Positions 24,087 through 36,903 of a stretch of 64,000 bases of DNA are shown in pieces (positions within the stretch are counted from its first letter, which is position 1; each line of letters begins with the position of its first letter). The stretch lies in assembly GCA_013397845.1 (NCBI GenBank), contig VZTG01003732.1, forward strand, positions 838,788 through 902,787, in the 5' to 3' direction. Both the position numbers and the translations under genes were made by a program. Under the pieces are notes generated by a model. The model ran no database searches and was not told where the DNA came from. It saw nothing but the letters and a program-made list of their open reading frames with translations. Origin of the DNA: Melanocharis versteri. Taxonomy: Eukaryota; Chordata; Aves; Passeriformes; Melanocharitidae.

Positions 24087-25392
24087 AGAAGGTAAATTAA
24101 GGAAAGCAGGACTGGTTAAAAAAGTTTAGTCAAACTGCACCTTTGACCTGTGCTCTTGCTTGAAAATCAGGGTGTAAACTGATCAAATTTTGCTGTTGAG
24201 ATCTATTTCCTTTTGTTTCGTAGGAGTATCAGGCAGGGATTCTATCAGCTGAGGTGCATTATTCTTGACACAGCCTGAAAGAAAGCACTTGCTCCTTGAG
24301 ACTATGTGACACACAGCATGCAGGCTTCTGCTGTAGAAACTCTGTTGCTCATTATAGAAATGTTAAGTTTACTCTCCAGTCTGGCAGCTCTGCTTCGGCA
24401 GAAGAAAATAATACATCCAACAAGTTATCCTAACGCCTATGGACTAGCACCAATAAACAAATCTCTGTCTCCTTGTGCTTGAAACAGCTGCTGGTGATTA
24501 CCCTCCTCCCGTGGAGACAGAAACACATCTGGTGTCTGCAGAACAGCAAAGAAGCAGAGAGGAGATGAGCCAAAGCAGCCGTCCCTGGTGTACGCAGCTG
24601 CATCATCTCAGCACTGCTGCTCCACCTGAGAGCCATGGTGCATGCAAGCAGTGGGTCAGGATGGTTATTAGGAGGAAGAGGAAAATATAAAGGGGACTTT
24701 TCCTCCTTCACACTTCCCCGCTGTGGCTGAATCATTCGGCTTTGTCCTAGGATTTCTATGTGATGTTCACTGTTCCCATTCTTCCACGTTCCTCATGATT
24801 ATATTAAAAAAATAACCAAGATGGCCTAGATTATCACGTTTGTAATAATTGATGAAAATTTCCATATGTGAAGAAGAAAAATACAACATCCTATCACTCA
24901 TTTGTTTCTCTAATTGCTTACTTGTGACCTGTAGAAATAAAACTGGAGAAGTTTCCTTTCTGTTCGAAATGTCATTGTTTCAATATTGTCCACCAGAAAA
25001 GCACATCAGACTGGAAGCCCAGACTCTGTAGGTACGAAGTGAGTTTTAAATAACTTTAAAAAAAGAAGAAAATGTAAAATGTACATAGCCCATATGTGCG
25101 TTGCTTCATTTGTTTTTATCTTTATGTGTCAGGATTAAGGCTTAAAACATTTGGCAAAATATGAAAAGGAAAGGTGAAATTCTCACATTCTGCCCCATAT
25201 TGATGCTAAGTTTAACGAGAAAAGTAGAAAAATACCAAATATTGTGGAAGAATTGGCAACATGTTTGTCTACTGCAGTTTATGGCAGAACATGCCCATAT
25301 ATTTGTATTGTTTTTTCTCTTCCACTTATGAATTAAAAATAAGTTTTAAAATTGCCTCTTCTTTATTATTCTCCAGAGCAAAAAGAAGGGTT

Positions 25393-25397
<5 letters not shown>

Positions 25398-25424
<27 letters not shown>
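25398..25424. repeat. poly(A) tract (A27)
   Basis: The longest homopolymer in the window. No retroposed body with intact coding sequence is recognised upstream, though the preceding 'ttctttattattctccagag' is AT-rich and unremarkable. Confidence 0.9.
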
Positions 25425-25426
<2 letters not shown>

Positions 25427-26230
25427 TTCCAGGTAAAAAGTCCAAGTTTTGATTTTTTTTTTCTTTTGAGAACTGGGCCTTTGATATAGAAAACATCTGC
25501 ATGAAAAACAATTTCAGTGTTTATTCAAAAATCTACTTTCTATTCCAATTGGTTTGCTGAGAAGCCATTTTCTGTCGCATGAAGGAAAGATCTGACATGA
25601 GTTGTACCATATTAAAACATATTCTAGCTGGAGCTGAATACATTGATGCAAAATCGATATAGGCGGGATGCTGGCAAAGCTGCTGCGATCTGGTATCAGC
25701 TATCATCAGGGTGAACTCACTTGACTTTACATCTTCATATTTATCAGTTTTCTTCACTTCTTCCTTTCCGCTTCTCCTCCCCTGTCAGCATACCTTGCTT
25801 GGCAGTTGTGCAACTTTTATTTTTGTAGCTCTCTCTTCTATGCCTCGCTGCAATTCCCATTAGGAAAACCTTTTTTTTTTTTTTTTTCTCTTAGGTGTGG
25901 ATAGCCTTGATTTTATTAGATTAACATTTGTTATCATGCCAAAGTGAACAAGTCGGAGAGAAAAACTCTCCTGCAGTTAATGCCAACTGTGAGAGTGATG
26001 AAGGGTATTGAATAACTTCAAATGCAGGAAAGTGAGGAATACTGCTTTATGTTGAAGAGAGTGTGACTACAAACAGTGCTGAACACTACCAATTAAATTC
26101 CTGTATTTTCCTATGCTATTTGAAGTCCAAAGTGAGACTGGGTGATAATGCATATTGTTATGCCATATCCCACAGAATAAGATTTTGTTTTCATCAAGAT
26201 TTACTTTTGTTCTAGGAGTTCTCATTTTAG

Positions 26231-26256
26231 TCTTCCTTCCTTCCTTCNTTTCTTCC
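26231..26256. repeat. (TTCC)n tract containing an unresolved base
   Basis: Five or so TTCC units. Position 26248 is N, the only ambiguous base noticed in the window, probably because slippage in the tract confused the assembly. Confidence 0.9.
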
Positions 26257-29200
26257 TCATATTATTTCACTATTAATGGTGACATGAGGCACAAATATCT
26301 GTCAGCATAGGAGAGGAAGAGCTACCTCTCTCTCTGAGCATGCTGAGTTGGTACAGACTTATTTTAATTTATTTCTTTAAATGACTGTTTTCTCTCCAAG
26401 CGAATTGCCCAAACTCCCTCAGGTGAGAATGTGATAACTGTTGAGGCTGAATGTTTGTAAAGGAGAGGAATACAGTTGGCTCATACATTTTCTGAAGAAT
26501 TTTTATGAGAATCACTTTTTACAAAATTTTGCAATTGATTTCCTATGTTATTACTCCTCTGGCTCCCAATAATGTTATTTAGACAGAGAAATATTCTGAC
26601 AGCATATCTTCCCATTTATACTTTGCTTACAGCAGTGGCCTATAAATAGGCCATTATGGTCTGGAAAAAAAATTACAAAGAATAAAACTTTTCCTTCATG
26701 TTGCTTAAAAAATGCACTCTAATAGTTGTCCAACATGCATCTGCTATTATAATTTATTTTTTTTTACCATGCTAAACATGCAGAGGTGGACTAATTTGTT
26801 TAATAAATAGGTAAGAATAATAGGCATGTAATTTTATATCCACAGTGCAGTCCTGATTACCATGGAATATCTCTATGTTTTCAAAGAAAGAGCTATGTGA
26901 AACAGCAGTAGGAGCAAGCCTAGCAGACCCATTACCATGGCATGAGTGAGTTTTAGGTCAATGAGGTTAAAAAAATCTTGCTTCAGACCATCCCAAATCC
27001 AGCTAATTGGTTTAGACAAGGTAGCCAGTTGCTACTAATATGACCCCCAATAGAACTAATGTGGTGGTTCTGGGCCAAGTTCTGCCTGTCATGTCTGTGG
27101 AAAGTAGTCCCATTAGCTTCAGTCATAATGCATATGCAGGAGGCAAATGCATTAGTAAATTAATCAGAAGAGCTCCTTGGAGGAGGCAGCAGGTGGCAGA
27201 TACCTTGAGGGGCTGCTCTGGTTAGCAGCTTGCCCCACTTCTATTCAGAGCATTAGTATCCTACAGCACCAGAAAATATTGGAGCCAGGGACACCTGCTG
27301 GTGCAAAAAAAAGACAAGGTTTGGATAATTACGAGTATTCCATCGATGAAAAGGTCCCCTTCTTTTTGTGCATGTACGGGAGTCCTGGGTGTTGCCATGT
27401 TCTGGTTCTGAACCTGTCTTGCCTCAATGTGAAGTCTTTGGGCACAGCACATTTTAGTTCCATCCATGTGGGGAAAGCTTACCTAGAATGTTACATTAAT
27501 TTTTGTCATGAATCGGAGAAAATCGTGACGGAAATCCTTAATCTGCTCTAACATTCAAAGATTGTTTTAGCTGTAGCTACATAATTTTTCAGCAACAGCA
27601 ATGAAATTAGATAGGCCTTCTGGCTTTTGGGAAATTAGCAGATTTACTTCAGTTTCAGAAAATCTTAGTATGTTCTATGGTGATTGGCTAGGAGACTTTT
27701 AAATAGAACTCTGGATATTGGTATTCAGCATGTTGCATTCACTGAATGAGTGGTAATACTTCACCAAGATATCACTGCCTACAGAATTATGGGATAGACT
27801 GCCAAAAGGATGTGTCTTCTCTGGGGTCCTGCTAAATAAAACCAGTAAGGGCCTAGACCTGCTCACTTACAAGTACACTTTTCCCTTAACTTATGTCCTA
27901 TTGTGTGACTTGGAGGAGAACAGTAAGGCAAGGTCAGTCAACAGAAAGCAGTGACTCCTCTTTTGAAAGATGCAGGTACTGGATGGAAAAAGTACACTGA
28001 GAAGATTGAGAAGGGCTGTGCCAATGAGCCAAGGAAATGTCTCAAGGGCTTTGGCACAAGGAACTTTTGAAGGAGAGGAAAAATGACGGAGTAATGACTG
28101 AGCAATAGCAGTGGACTCTGTTCACTCTCATGATGTATGAGGCTTGGAAAGAAGGCATGTGTTCAGACGGAAAACAAAGATAAAGGCATTGATTGTTAAA
28201 CACAAGGTTATGGTAGACATTAAGAGATGAAATGTCTGTATAAACTGATATTGTCACAACAACAACATTGTATAAACTTGCCATGAGCAAATTAAGTTGC
28301 ATATTAAAGTGTTCCCAACCACCAGTGCGATGCCTGAGCAGCCATCTCATAAAACTAGTTGAAGCGAGAAACTATTTACGGAGGGAACTTGATAACAGGA
28401 TTATGTGATGGGCTTACAAGATAAGACTGTCAAGGTGCAATTATCTAGATCCCTTCCAGACCTATTCCCCTGGGAAAAAAGAGGAAATCAAAAGCAGCGG
28501 CTTACACTGCACTGCAGGTGTACATGTGGTCCAGCTTATAACCTCAGTTTGCCAAAGCTGGATACTAATCCAACTAGTCTGGAAGTGTTGTAACATTCTG
28601 TTTTCCTCGGTAGCCCCCACATAAGCATGTAGATGTTCAATAGACTGTCAAAAGATATGGATTAATATGCAGTTGTTGCAACCACTTGTTCCTCGCTGTA
28701 GCAATGTTCCTACCTCCAAAACAGTTTTATGCTTAAAATACATCAGCAATTTATAAATACTAAAATCTCAAGTAAGATGACACTGATCCTGCTAAAGAGA
28801 AGACAGCATTCAGTTTTTCAGCTCCTTGTCCTCTTCCAGATTTTTGTTTGTGGATACTTATCAGCAATTCATCAACTTGTCAATTTGCTCCATAATCTTT
28901 GAGTGCTCTGGCGAAGCTCTAGCCTAGCACAAGCAAAACCTTCTCTCCAGTTGCTAGGTAACTCCTGTGTCTGTTCATCTGTGGTACCTGCAATCGGTGT
29001 TCACATCTCTATTTGCTTTTCATCTTGACCATAATAATGTGATATAACTGGACACAGAGCCTCCAACATTTAAAAGACTTCACACAGTTACCAGTGCTGC
29101 ATCTTTGGCTGCCTTCCTCACAAACGTGTGTGCAGTTCCACTCAAGTTAAAAGGACGTTTAAGTTCTCAGCTTTGGTTGGTTCTGTGTGTATTTTAAGAC

Positions 29201-29943
29201 TACTTTGAAGTTTTGAATGGGAAACATCCTATAAGAGATCTGATGCTCTAGTGCAATGGATCACCCTGTAAACTGTATATTCAGCCATTTAACTCTAGGA
29301 AGGGAAATAAATAAGGAAGCACATAAATGGAAATAAAACCTTCCTTAGAAACTAGGGACCATAAACTCATCAGTACCTGCTAAAAGAAACTGTAAGGTAA
29401 CATCAGTATTTTCAGAACTTTTAGGCAACCCTTAGCAAATCCAACTACTTTGCACACATCCTTTGAGAGATAATGAAAAGACAGAAAAGAATATGCGAGC
29501 CATGTTGCTTACTGCATTAAGAATTCCACTGAGAAAAGGGACATAAAGTTATATGCAAACCAGAGAAATAAAAGCACAACTGACTTTATTTTGCTGAATT
29601 TCAGTAGATTCTAACAGTCTTATTCTGTTCTTCTAACAGAAGAAATCACCTATCTCACACAGCAGTGACACAACTTACTCTTGAAATAATTGCTCTGGCT
29701 ACAAATCCAGGTATTTTGTGAGGGTGCAACAAACAGGGGAGTAGAAGGTCAAGGCATGTTGTAGACAACTGTGGGAGATGGACTTGGAAATGATCAGTCT
29801 ATCGGCTCCCTACCAAGACCCCAAAGTTTAGGGGAATAAGTTTTGACACATCTTTGCTCACATTACTCTCTGCCAGAGGAAAGTTCATCTGGTAGTGTCT
29901 TTTACATAGAGGGATCTATATATGTCCAGCTGTCTATATCTCT

Positions 29944-29961
29944 ATCTCTCTATAGAGAGAT
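29944..29961. repeat. Perfect 18-bp palindrome
   Basis: ATCTCTCTATAGAGAGAT equals its own reverse complement. It lies in a (TCTA)-rich patch, so it may be a chance product of simple sequence. Confidence 0.85.
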
Positions 29962-32062
29962 ATTTATCAACTAAATACATACAGAATTTATTAAATTATT
30001 TATTAAGGAAGGAATAAGGAAGCAAACTCAGAATGTCTCTGTCTGGAAAGGAAAACAATCTTGCTTCTCACCAGTCACTAACTGACGACCCTTCTTTGCC
30101 TTACTTAGAGAGTGAATGTACAGTATTTAACAGATTTCTTTCACAGAATTTCTTGGCAACCAGGAAAACATTATGTACTTCAGAAGGATTCATCAAAATA
30201 CTTTTAAAACCAATGAATCCATTGATCTAAATCTACAAATAATAGAGAAAAATTTTCAAGTGGTTTCTTGCAATGTGCTGTGAGTGATAATAAGAAACCA
30301 CTCTTCAAGAGCTTCATCAATTACTTACTATAGGCAATTGGCTGAATTTCCATTATAAGCAGACAGCCTTCTCTATGGAAAATGCACAAGTAAAAAGCTC
30401 TAGATAGATAACACTTCAGGATGCTCTATATAGTCAAACCCTTTTGGCTGGTGTTAGAAATTCCATATACTGTTTGATATTTAAATCTTCTCAACTTGCA
30501 CTTTTCACAATGTTTTGCCTGGAAAGATAGAATGTTCATAATTTTCTCATTTAAGATGTTACACATTAGAATACCTGGAACTTTTATTTATGTCAGGGTC
30601 TCAAAGCTGTATTCAGAACTCACAGCACATTTGAAAATTATTTTCACACAATATTGTTTCCTTCGCTATGAGAAAAAAATGATGTCTTGGAGAAAATCTG
30701 GATGTTTTACCTTTAGACCATCCATCCACAAAATTCAGTTTGCTCTCTGACAAGACAGTATACGTAATATTATTGATTTTTATTTATGATATGCCAGATA
30801 TACATGGAACAGTAGACGTGTTATAGAACTCAAGCTATTTTATAGTCTAGAACTATGATTTTATCAGATGATTGAGGCCTCCCTGGCTGTGTCCACTAGG
30901 TCTCCTGGAACTGATCTTCAACCAGTAGTTTCTTTCACTGTTTGTTCTTTCATCCATTTCCATCTTCCTTATGCATTGAATAAAATTGCAAATAAGTCTA
31001 TGACAAATAAATCAACATCACGGTCACAAAAATAAGAATTCAGTTGTACAAGCAACATTAAAAATACAGTTTCAGATTGTTGGGACATTTGGTTTTGTAT
31101 CCCTGGCATACTATTAGTGCATTGTTCTTTTACCCATGCACGTGAACGCGCATGTACAGCATTTCAGAGGGCAAATAAGGCACATCTTAGAAAAGGAGAC
31201 AATTTAGGAGGTTCTGGAGAAATATTTAGTTTCTCTGTGCTTTGAATGAATAGCATATAACCTTTAAATTACGGGATTGATAATAATCCTCATTGAAAAC
31301 GGAACTGATAAATCTTATTGAAACTATCTCCTGTAGTTGCCCAACCTAAATGTTGTTGTACCAGAAATGATGTTTCATCCAAGTCCCATTTGCACTGCCT
31401 TGTAGAATCATGATTCCCATTGCTGCTCTTCTTTCTTACATTCATTTATTCCACATGACCCATTTTCAGCAAGAGGGCAAACCTGTGTTTGAGATTAAGT
31501 TATTCTTTTGGGAGATAGAGACCCCAGAGGTTGAGAAAGGACAAGAGTTTAGTTCTTTCATGTTGTTAAATGCTTCAATCACCAGAAAATTATATGGAAG
31601 AGTCTTTGCTTGGCTGATTTTGAGTCGAACTCAGTGCTCTGTAGGAGTAATAAGGACAATTTGTGCAGGATTAGGTGGTGCTTTTGAGTCACATTACAAT
31701 ACAGGCACAAGTACAGCTCAAACTGGGGAAAGGGGTTGAAGATTAGATGTCTCGTGGAACATATAATCTAATATAGATGGTAGTACCACTAGAACCAGGT
31801 CGTCTCTGTCAGCAAGTGAGCAGAACTGTTCTCTATAACTAATGTACTCAAAATCCATTTGAAATTATTTTGATAGTGGAAGCTATGAAGAGAGACACAG
31901 GTGATTTGTAGGAAAAAAAAAAAGCAACAAACCGAGAGACAGGTAAGGTGCTCATTCAGAGATTGAGGCATCCAGTCCAGAAGGTTGAGAAAGAATATTC
32001 TAAGTGAGAAAAATGAGATGGAGTGCAAATTTGTCTTATCAGAAAAAAAAAAAAGTAAGAAT

Positions 32063-32110
32063 TTCAGTAATAAAAAGTACAGCTTACACCTGTACTTTTA
32101 TATTACTGAA
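32063..32110. repeat. Near-perfect hairpin, 20-bp stem and 7-base loop
   Basis: Arms TTCAGTAATAAAAAGTACAG (32063-32082) and its reverse complement with one extra base (32090-32110), around the loop cttacac. The geometry suits a small foldback element or a microRNA-like precursor; sequence alone cannot distinguish these. Confidence 0.85.
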
Positions 32111-33046
32111 TGACATACCTTTAAATCTGTGAAAAAGAGTGGGTTGCAGTCAGGCTAAACACAGGCTTCTAAGTATTTAGTATCTCAGGAAGAAAAGAAG
32201 TAAACAAGAAAAATCTGGTGGATATCTTTCCTGGAAATACCTAGGGGGAAGTGGTGCTTTCCCTTGCGTGAACCCACAGCAGTGTTTGCCACATCCAGCT
32301 TCATGGAAAAATAATACATTGTGAGCAATTAAATGCAAAAGCACTGTCTCTGTCTCATGCCTTCCCTGAGCTACAAATCACTGGAGGCCACGAGAATTTT
32401 GGGTAGGTGTTAATGCACGTGTTTTGTGGCTGCTCTGCCATCTGCTTGTGATCTCAAGTTAAAATGAACCATTGGAAACGGTGAAGTCTAAGCTGGTCTC
32501 CTGGACTGTTTGCTTAAAACATGAAGACCTTCTCCAGAAGGGGATTTATCCTGCCGTGGCATTTTGTCAAGGATGAAAGTGTAACTAGTACTGCCTGTCT
32601 TGCTCTATTTACCTGGAAAAGAAGTAAATGGCTACTTTAGGTTGGTCATTCAACTTCCAGGTAGATAAATTCAGGCAAAGTGATTCCTGCTCTTAGTAGC
32701 TGGTGAGTTTTGTTAACTGATCTAGTTTTTATCTTGCCAGAAACAAGAGAAAAAGCCTAAGCAAGACTCTTTCTTCTCCCTTTGACTTACAATGATCAAA
32801 TTCTCATGATGATGCCCTGCTACAAATCCCTTTGCTTTTCTCACCCATTGTTCATAGATAGACACTTATCTTCACTTATCTTCATCCAATACACATTAGC
32901 TGCTTCTGTGGGTTTAGCTGCTCAGTCTCCTGAGGACCAGCATTGCACCTGCATTTTTTTTTTTCTTCTCCACCGGCTGCCTTCTCTTTAAAAGCCTTAA
33001 TGGATGTTTTATTAAAAATCACTCTCCTTTGTTCTGGGGAGTGGGA

Positions 33047-33063
33047 TTTTTTTTTTTTTTTTT
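33047..33063. repeat. poly(T) tract (T17)
   Basis: Seventeen T's between 'gtggga' and 'gataatgg'. Low-complexity. Confidence 0.85.
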
Positions 33064-34389
33064 GATAATGGCTGAGCAAAGTCTAATAAAATACACAGTA
33101 CTCTTTGGACAGAGGAGTCTTGTCAAGCCAGTATTCCTTGCTGTTTTTCACAGTAGAACTTTGTGAATTTGGATGGCAAGATTTTTACTGTTATTGGGTG
33201 AAAAATTATCTTTTTCCTTTTCATTGCAAGGAAATATTTTGGAGTTTGAAAGGAAGTATGGTAATTTTACAAGTCATATCCTTGAAAGAATCTCTGTATT
33301 TTTAACTGGAAATAAACCAGTGAGAGAGTAGTGTCATTGATTCACTTTATCAATTCAGTTAGTTCATAATGAGGTATGACTTACAATGGAAATGAATTTT
33401 TGACCTTTGTTCACTATAATAAAAGATGCCATTTTATGTACATTCTCTAAATTATTAATTGACCTTACATCAAATTTCTTCTTTTTTCACCAGCCACGTG
33501 TTTCTTCAAATGTGTGTTAAAATTTAATGAAGATCAGTCAGCTGTTATGTTTGAGTCTTAAACTGGTTGAGGAAAAAGAGTGGCACATTTTTATGTTTGT
33601 CTTGTAGACAGTATCTTTGCTTTGTCACTGCTGTTAACTGGTAACCTCTTCAAATTTTGAATGTCAGTCTCAAATATTGACCCCTCATTATGTAATAAAA
33701 TGGAGTTCTGGGAATACTGTCATTTCCTGGGTTGCTGAAAATACTTGAATCAACATAATGCTTTGAGCAGAATGTCTGCTCTGTGCTTGTCACACTGCAT
33801 TGCCTGTGATAAACAACAAAGTGATCTAACACAAAATAGTGATGATTTTTTGGTCTGTAGCTAGCAAATAGATAATCTGCAAGGAGAATGAGAAGCAGAA
33901 TACAAATATGCTTATAGAAGGTACTTAATTTGAGGAGTGACCCTCTCCCAGCTATTTCAGTGAATTTTCTAGGAAGTTTGTATAACATCTTTCTCAAAGC
34001 TCACAGTATGTAAACCCATAGGCTCCTGGTGTTCAGAAGCAAACAAAGTACAGTCCATCAGCAGAGGAAGATGAAGAAAAATGGCACCCAAAAAAGACCA
34101 CATTTTTCCTTCTAAAACTATAACTTTAGATGTTACTACTTAAAAATATTGATTAGAAAATTTTGATCAAAACTTGGTTTAGGCCGGTTACCCTGGGCAG
34201 GCTGTAAGCCCAGCGTAATATCTGGTTAATGTTCTGTGTTCTGTAATGCTCCTTTCTTCTGTAGCTTGCTTGAGATCTTAGTCAGGAATCAGAAACGGAT
34301 TCAGAGGGCAAGAAAATTCCGAGCCTTGCCCTCCTCCTCACAAGGCTTAGCAAGCCCATCCCACCAACTTCTTGCCGGTGACATAAGGT

Positions 34390-34490
34390 CCTAACTACTT
34401 GACAGCCCTGCCCAGACTCTCTCCAGTTTCTTACGATCTTCTTGAGGTGAGAGGGCCCAAGCCAGGACTAACACTGCTGTCTACCTTCCA
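34390..34490 (-). mobile_element. Possible old CR1 fragment, minus strand
   Basis: 'cccagactctctccagtttc' followed by 'gatcttcttgaggtgagagg' and 'gcccaagccaggactaacac' resembles the reversed CR1 segment about 500 bases from its 3' end (usual wording 'actcgctc..', 'tccttcttgtagtgaggggc', 'ccaaaactgaacacagt'). Strongly diverged, and the 3' end is absent. Confidence 0.4.
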
Positions 34491-35849
34491 GCCTTCCTCT
34501 TGATCCACAACTCAGGCTTCCAAAACTTTCCTCCACAATCCTGGGCATAACAACTAATTGATCATTGTTGGTAGCACTGTCATACTGTAATTGCCACTGC
34601 TGCTCTCCCCCACTTCCTCCCTAGATGTGAATTTCAGGCATTTGGCAGAGATGCACTGCAGTGTTTTTGAGGAACTCTCACTGCCGCAGTCTTGACTTGA
34701 GTGTATTGAGTTTATTATGTCTGATTTCTGAAAGATTTCTGGAAGCCCTCCACTGGAGCTACACTGCTGAGCAAGGCTGAGATTCTGCTTTGGCATAAAA
34801 GCTTTTTAGTGGTGTACAATAATTCTGTTAAAGAAAATTTCCCCTCCTTTTGTGAAGTACAAAAAATCTGTGTCCCATTGCATTTAATTAACTTATCTTT
34901 ACTACTATGGGGTTTGAATTGGTACAGGATTGAGCACTAGTTTTTCATCTTCTGATTTTCTCTCAATAAAAATGTGCTAAGAAAGAACCTAAACTCTTGC
35001 AATTTCTCTATTTCCTCAAGCAAAGTACTAATTGTATCATCATTCCCACCAAAACAGCCTTGGTTACTATACTTACACAGTGTTAGACATGAAAATACTG
35101 TATATCACACAACATTTTCCAGGAAATTCATTAGAACAATTAAGTTAATTTTATTGTAACTGTGTGAAGTAGGTGGAGTGAGAATGTGTTAAAAAAAGTC
35201 ATGGATACAACCTGAATGACTTTATATGACTTTATAGTGATTTAAGACCCTCTGTACCTGACAGTGAAGAAACCTGAGATATTCAGTAAGCATAAGGCGT
35301 TTTTGTAGATTAAAATATCCTGAAATTTCTACCTTTCTTACATGTTTTCATCCTGGTTTAAAAGTGGTAGCGGTACTGGGACACCAAGTCCACCATCTCT
35401 TCAGGTTCAGTCTGAAATGTACCTGGATTGTGCTCATATCTACCAGACTCCTTCGGACCATCTTAGACATCTAGATGTTATAACTGTACACACAAATATG
35501 ATGAAAATTTCCCAAAATTAATTTTTCTTAGGATTAAAAATATGGGGTCTGGTCAAAGGTAAAAGAATATTGGCAAGAATATCAGTTAACAATCAAATAA
35601 AAGGGAATATTACAGTGCTTTTGGAAATACAGTTGCTAATAGAGAGGTTCCCCATAGGTTGTGCTGTTCTCTACATAAAGATGACAGTCATTTTCATCTT
35701 CATTCCAGAAAACTTATTTCTGAAATACATAAACAGAAATTGGTATTAATGTTCATTTATAATTAGTCCATGATTTCCCTGTTTCTGTTAAGTTAAAGGC
35801 ATATTAATCTGGCAATTGTATTCGTTTTGCCTGGCAAAATTTTGATAGC
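34491..35849. other. AT-rich stretch, no gene recognised
   Basis: Nothing recognised except a 10-base direct repeat 'tgactttata' at about 35218-35237. Confidence 0.55.
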
Positions 35850-36274
35850 ATAGGGGTACAGGGATGCCTTCTGTGAAAAGCTGGTGGAAGCTTCCCCATG
35901 TCCAACCGAGCCAGTCCCAGGCGGCTGCAAGAGGGACCTGCCACTGGCAAAGGCTGAGCCCTACGGCAATGACAATTGTGTGCCTGGAATGACAGATTTA
36001 AGAAGGCAAAACAGGCATTGCACAGGAGCAATTGCAGCCAGAAGAGAAACAAGTAGGAATGTGTGGGAGAAACAGCCCTGCAGACCCCAAGGTGGGTGAA
36101 GCTGAGGGGACGGAGCTGCTCCAGCCACATGAGCTGAGATTCCCCTGCAGCCCCTGGTGCAGCCCGTGGTGAGGCAGCTGTGCCCCTGCAGACCATGGAG
36201 GCCCGTGGGGGAGCAGAGATCCACCTGCAGCCTGTGGAGGATCCCACAATAAAGCAGGGGGATGCCCAAAGGAT

Positions 36275-36510
36275 GCTGTGACCCCATAGGAAGACTGTGC
36301 TGGAACAGGTTTGCTGTCAGGACCTGTGACCCTGTGGGGCACCCACATGGAGCAGCCTGTTCCTGCAGAATTGTACCCCATGGAAGTGTCCTAAGCTGCA
36401 GAAGTTTGTGAGGAACTGCATCCTGTGGATAGGACTCATTTGGAGCAGTCTGTAGAGGACTGTCTTCCACAGGATGGACCCACACTGGAGCAGGGGAAGA
36501 GTGTGAGGAG
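36275..36510 (+). repeat. Five degenerate 45-48-bp subrepeats inside the LTR
   Basis: Successive units start at about 36275, 36323, 36371, 36416 and 36462. Each has a 'tgtgaccc/tgtacccc/tgcatcc' opening, a 'gtggg/gtggat' middle and 'ctggagcag/tggagcag' then 'ctgt..'. The third unit has lost the 'gagcag' match. Subrepeats of this kind are part of the LTR family, not a later expansion. Confidence 0.7.
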
Positions 36511-36711
36511 TCCTCCCCTTGAGGAGGAAGGAGTAGCAAAGACAATGTGTGATGAACTGACCACAGTCCCCATTCCCCATCCCTCTGAGCTGCTGAGGGG
36601 GAGGAGGTAGAGAAAATGAGGAGTGACGTTGTGCCTCAAAAGAAGGGAGGGGTGGGAAGGTGCTTTGAGATTTGGTTTTATTTCTCACTATCCCACTCTG
36701 ATGTCATTGGT

Positions 36712-36717
36712 AATAAA
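36712..36717 (+). promoter_or_regulatory. LTR polyadenylation signal AATAAA
   Basis: Within 'attggtaataaattaaa', followed by about 190 bases to the LTR end. It sits where an R/U5 boundary would be expected. Confidence 0.6.
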
Positions 36718-36903
36718 TTAAAATAATGTCCCCAAGTCGAGTCAGTTTTGCCCATGACAGTCACTGGTGAGTGATGTCTCCCTGTCCTTACCTCAACTCA
36801 TGAGCTTTTTGTTGTATTTTCTCCGCCCTGCCCTGCTGAGGAGGGCAGTGATGAAGTGGTTTTGGTGGGCACCTGGTGTCCAGCCAGGGTCAGCCTGAAA
36901 CAG

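Larger units (their letters stand above)
24087..34389. other. Long AT-rich stretch, no gene recognised
   Basis: Ten kilobases with no recognisable gene or interspersed repeat. Low-complexity items: A27 at 25398-25424, T17 at 25871-25887, (TTCC)n with the unresolved N at 26231-26256, and T17 at 33047-33063. Structured items: an 18-bp palindrome at 29944-29961 and a 20-bp-stem hairpin at 32063-32110. Frames up to 124 codons (27177-27551) resemble nothing I know. Confidence 0.55.
35850..36903 (+). mobile_element. Old avian solo LTR with internal subrepeats, plus strand
   Basis: About 1.05 kb, clearly more GC-rich than its surroundings. It carries 'ggggtacagggatgcc' near the 5' edge, a weak TATA-like 'atttaag' at 35997-36003, and about five degenerate subrepeats of 45-48 bases between 36275 and 36510. 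An AATAAA follows at 36712-36717, then the characteristic 'ccccaagtcgagtc', 'ttttgcccatgacagt', 'gaggagggcagtgatgaagt' and 'cagccagggtca' near the 3' end. I know this order of motifs from LTRs common in songbird genomes, probably ERVL-type; the name cannot be checked here. No gag-pol beside it, so a solo LTR. Most sites expected to be CpG now read TG or CA, so it is older than the LTR at 9173. The exact 5' edge and target duplications are not resolved. The minus-strand frame of 194 codons (35961-36545) is an artefact of the repeat. Confidence 0.82.

Noticed and set aside
35961..36545. 194-codon minus-strand open frame, the longest in the window
   Set aside because: It lies wholly inside the plus-strand LTR, antisense to it, and its Leu/Pro/Cys-rich product follows the GC-rich subrepeats.
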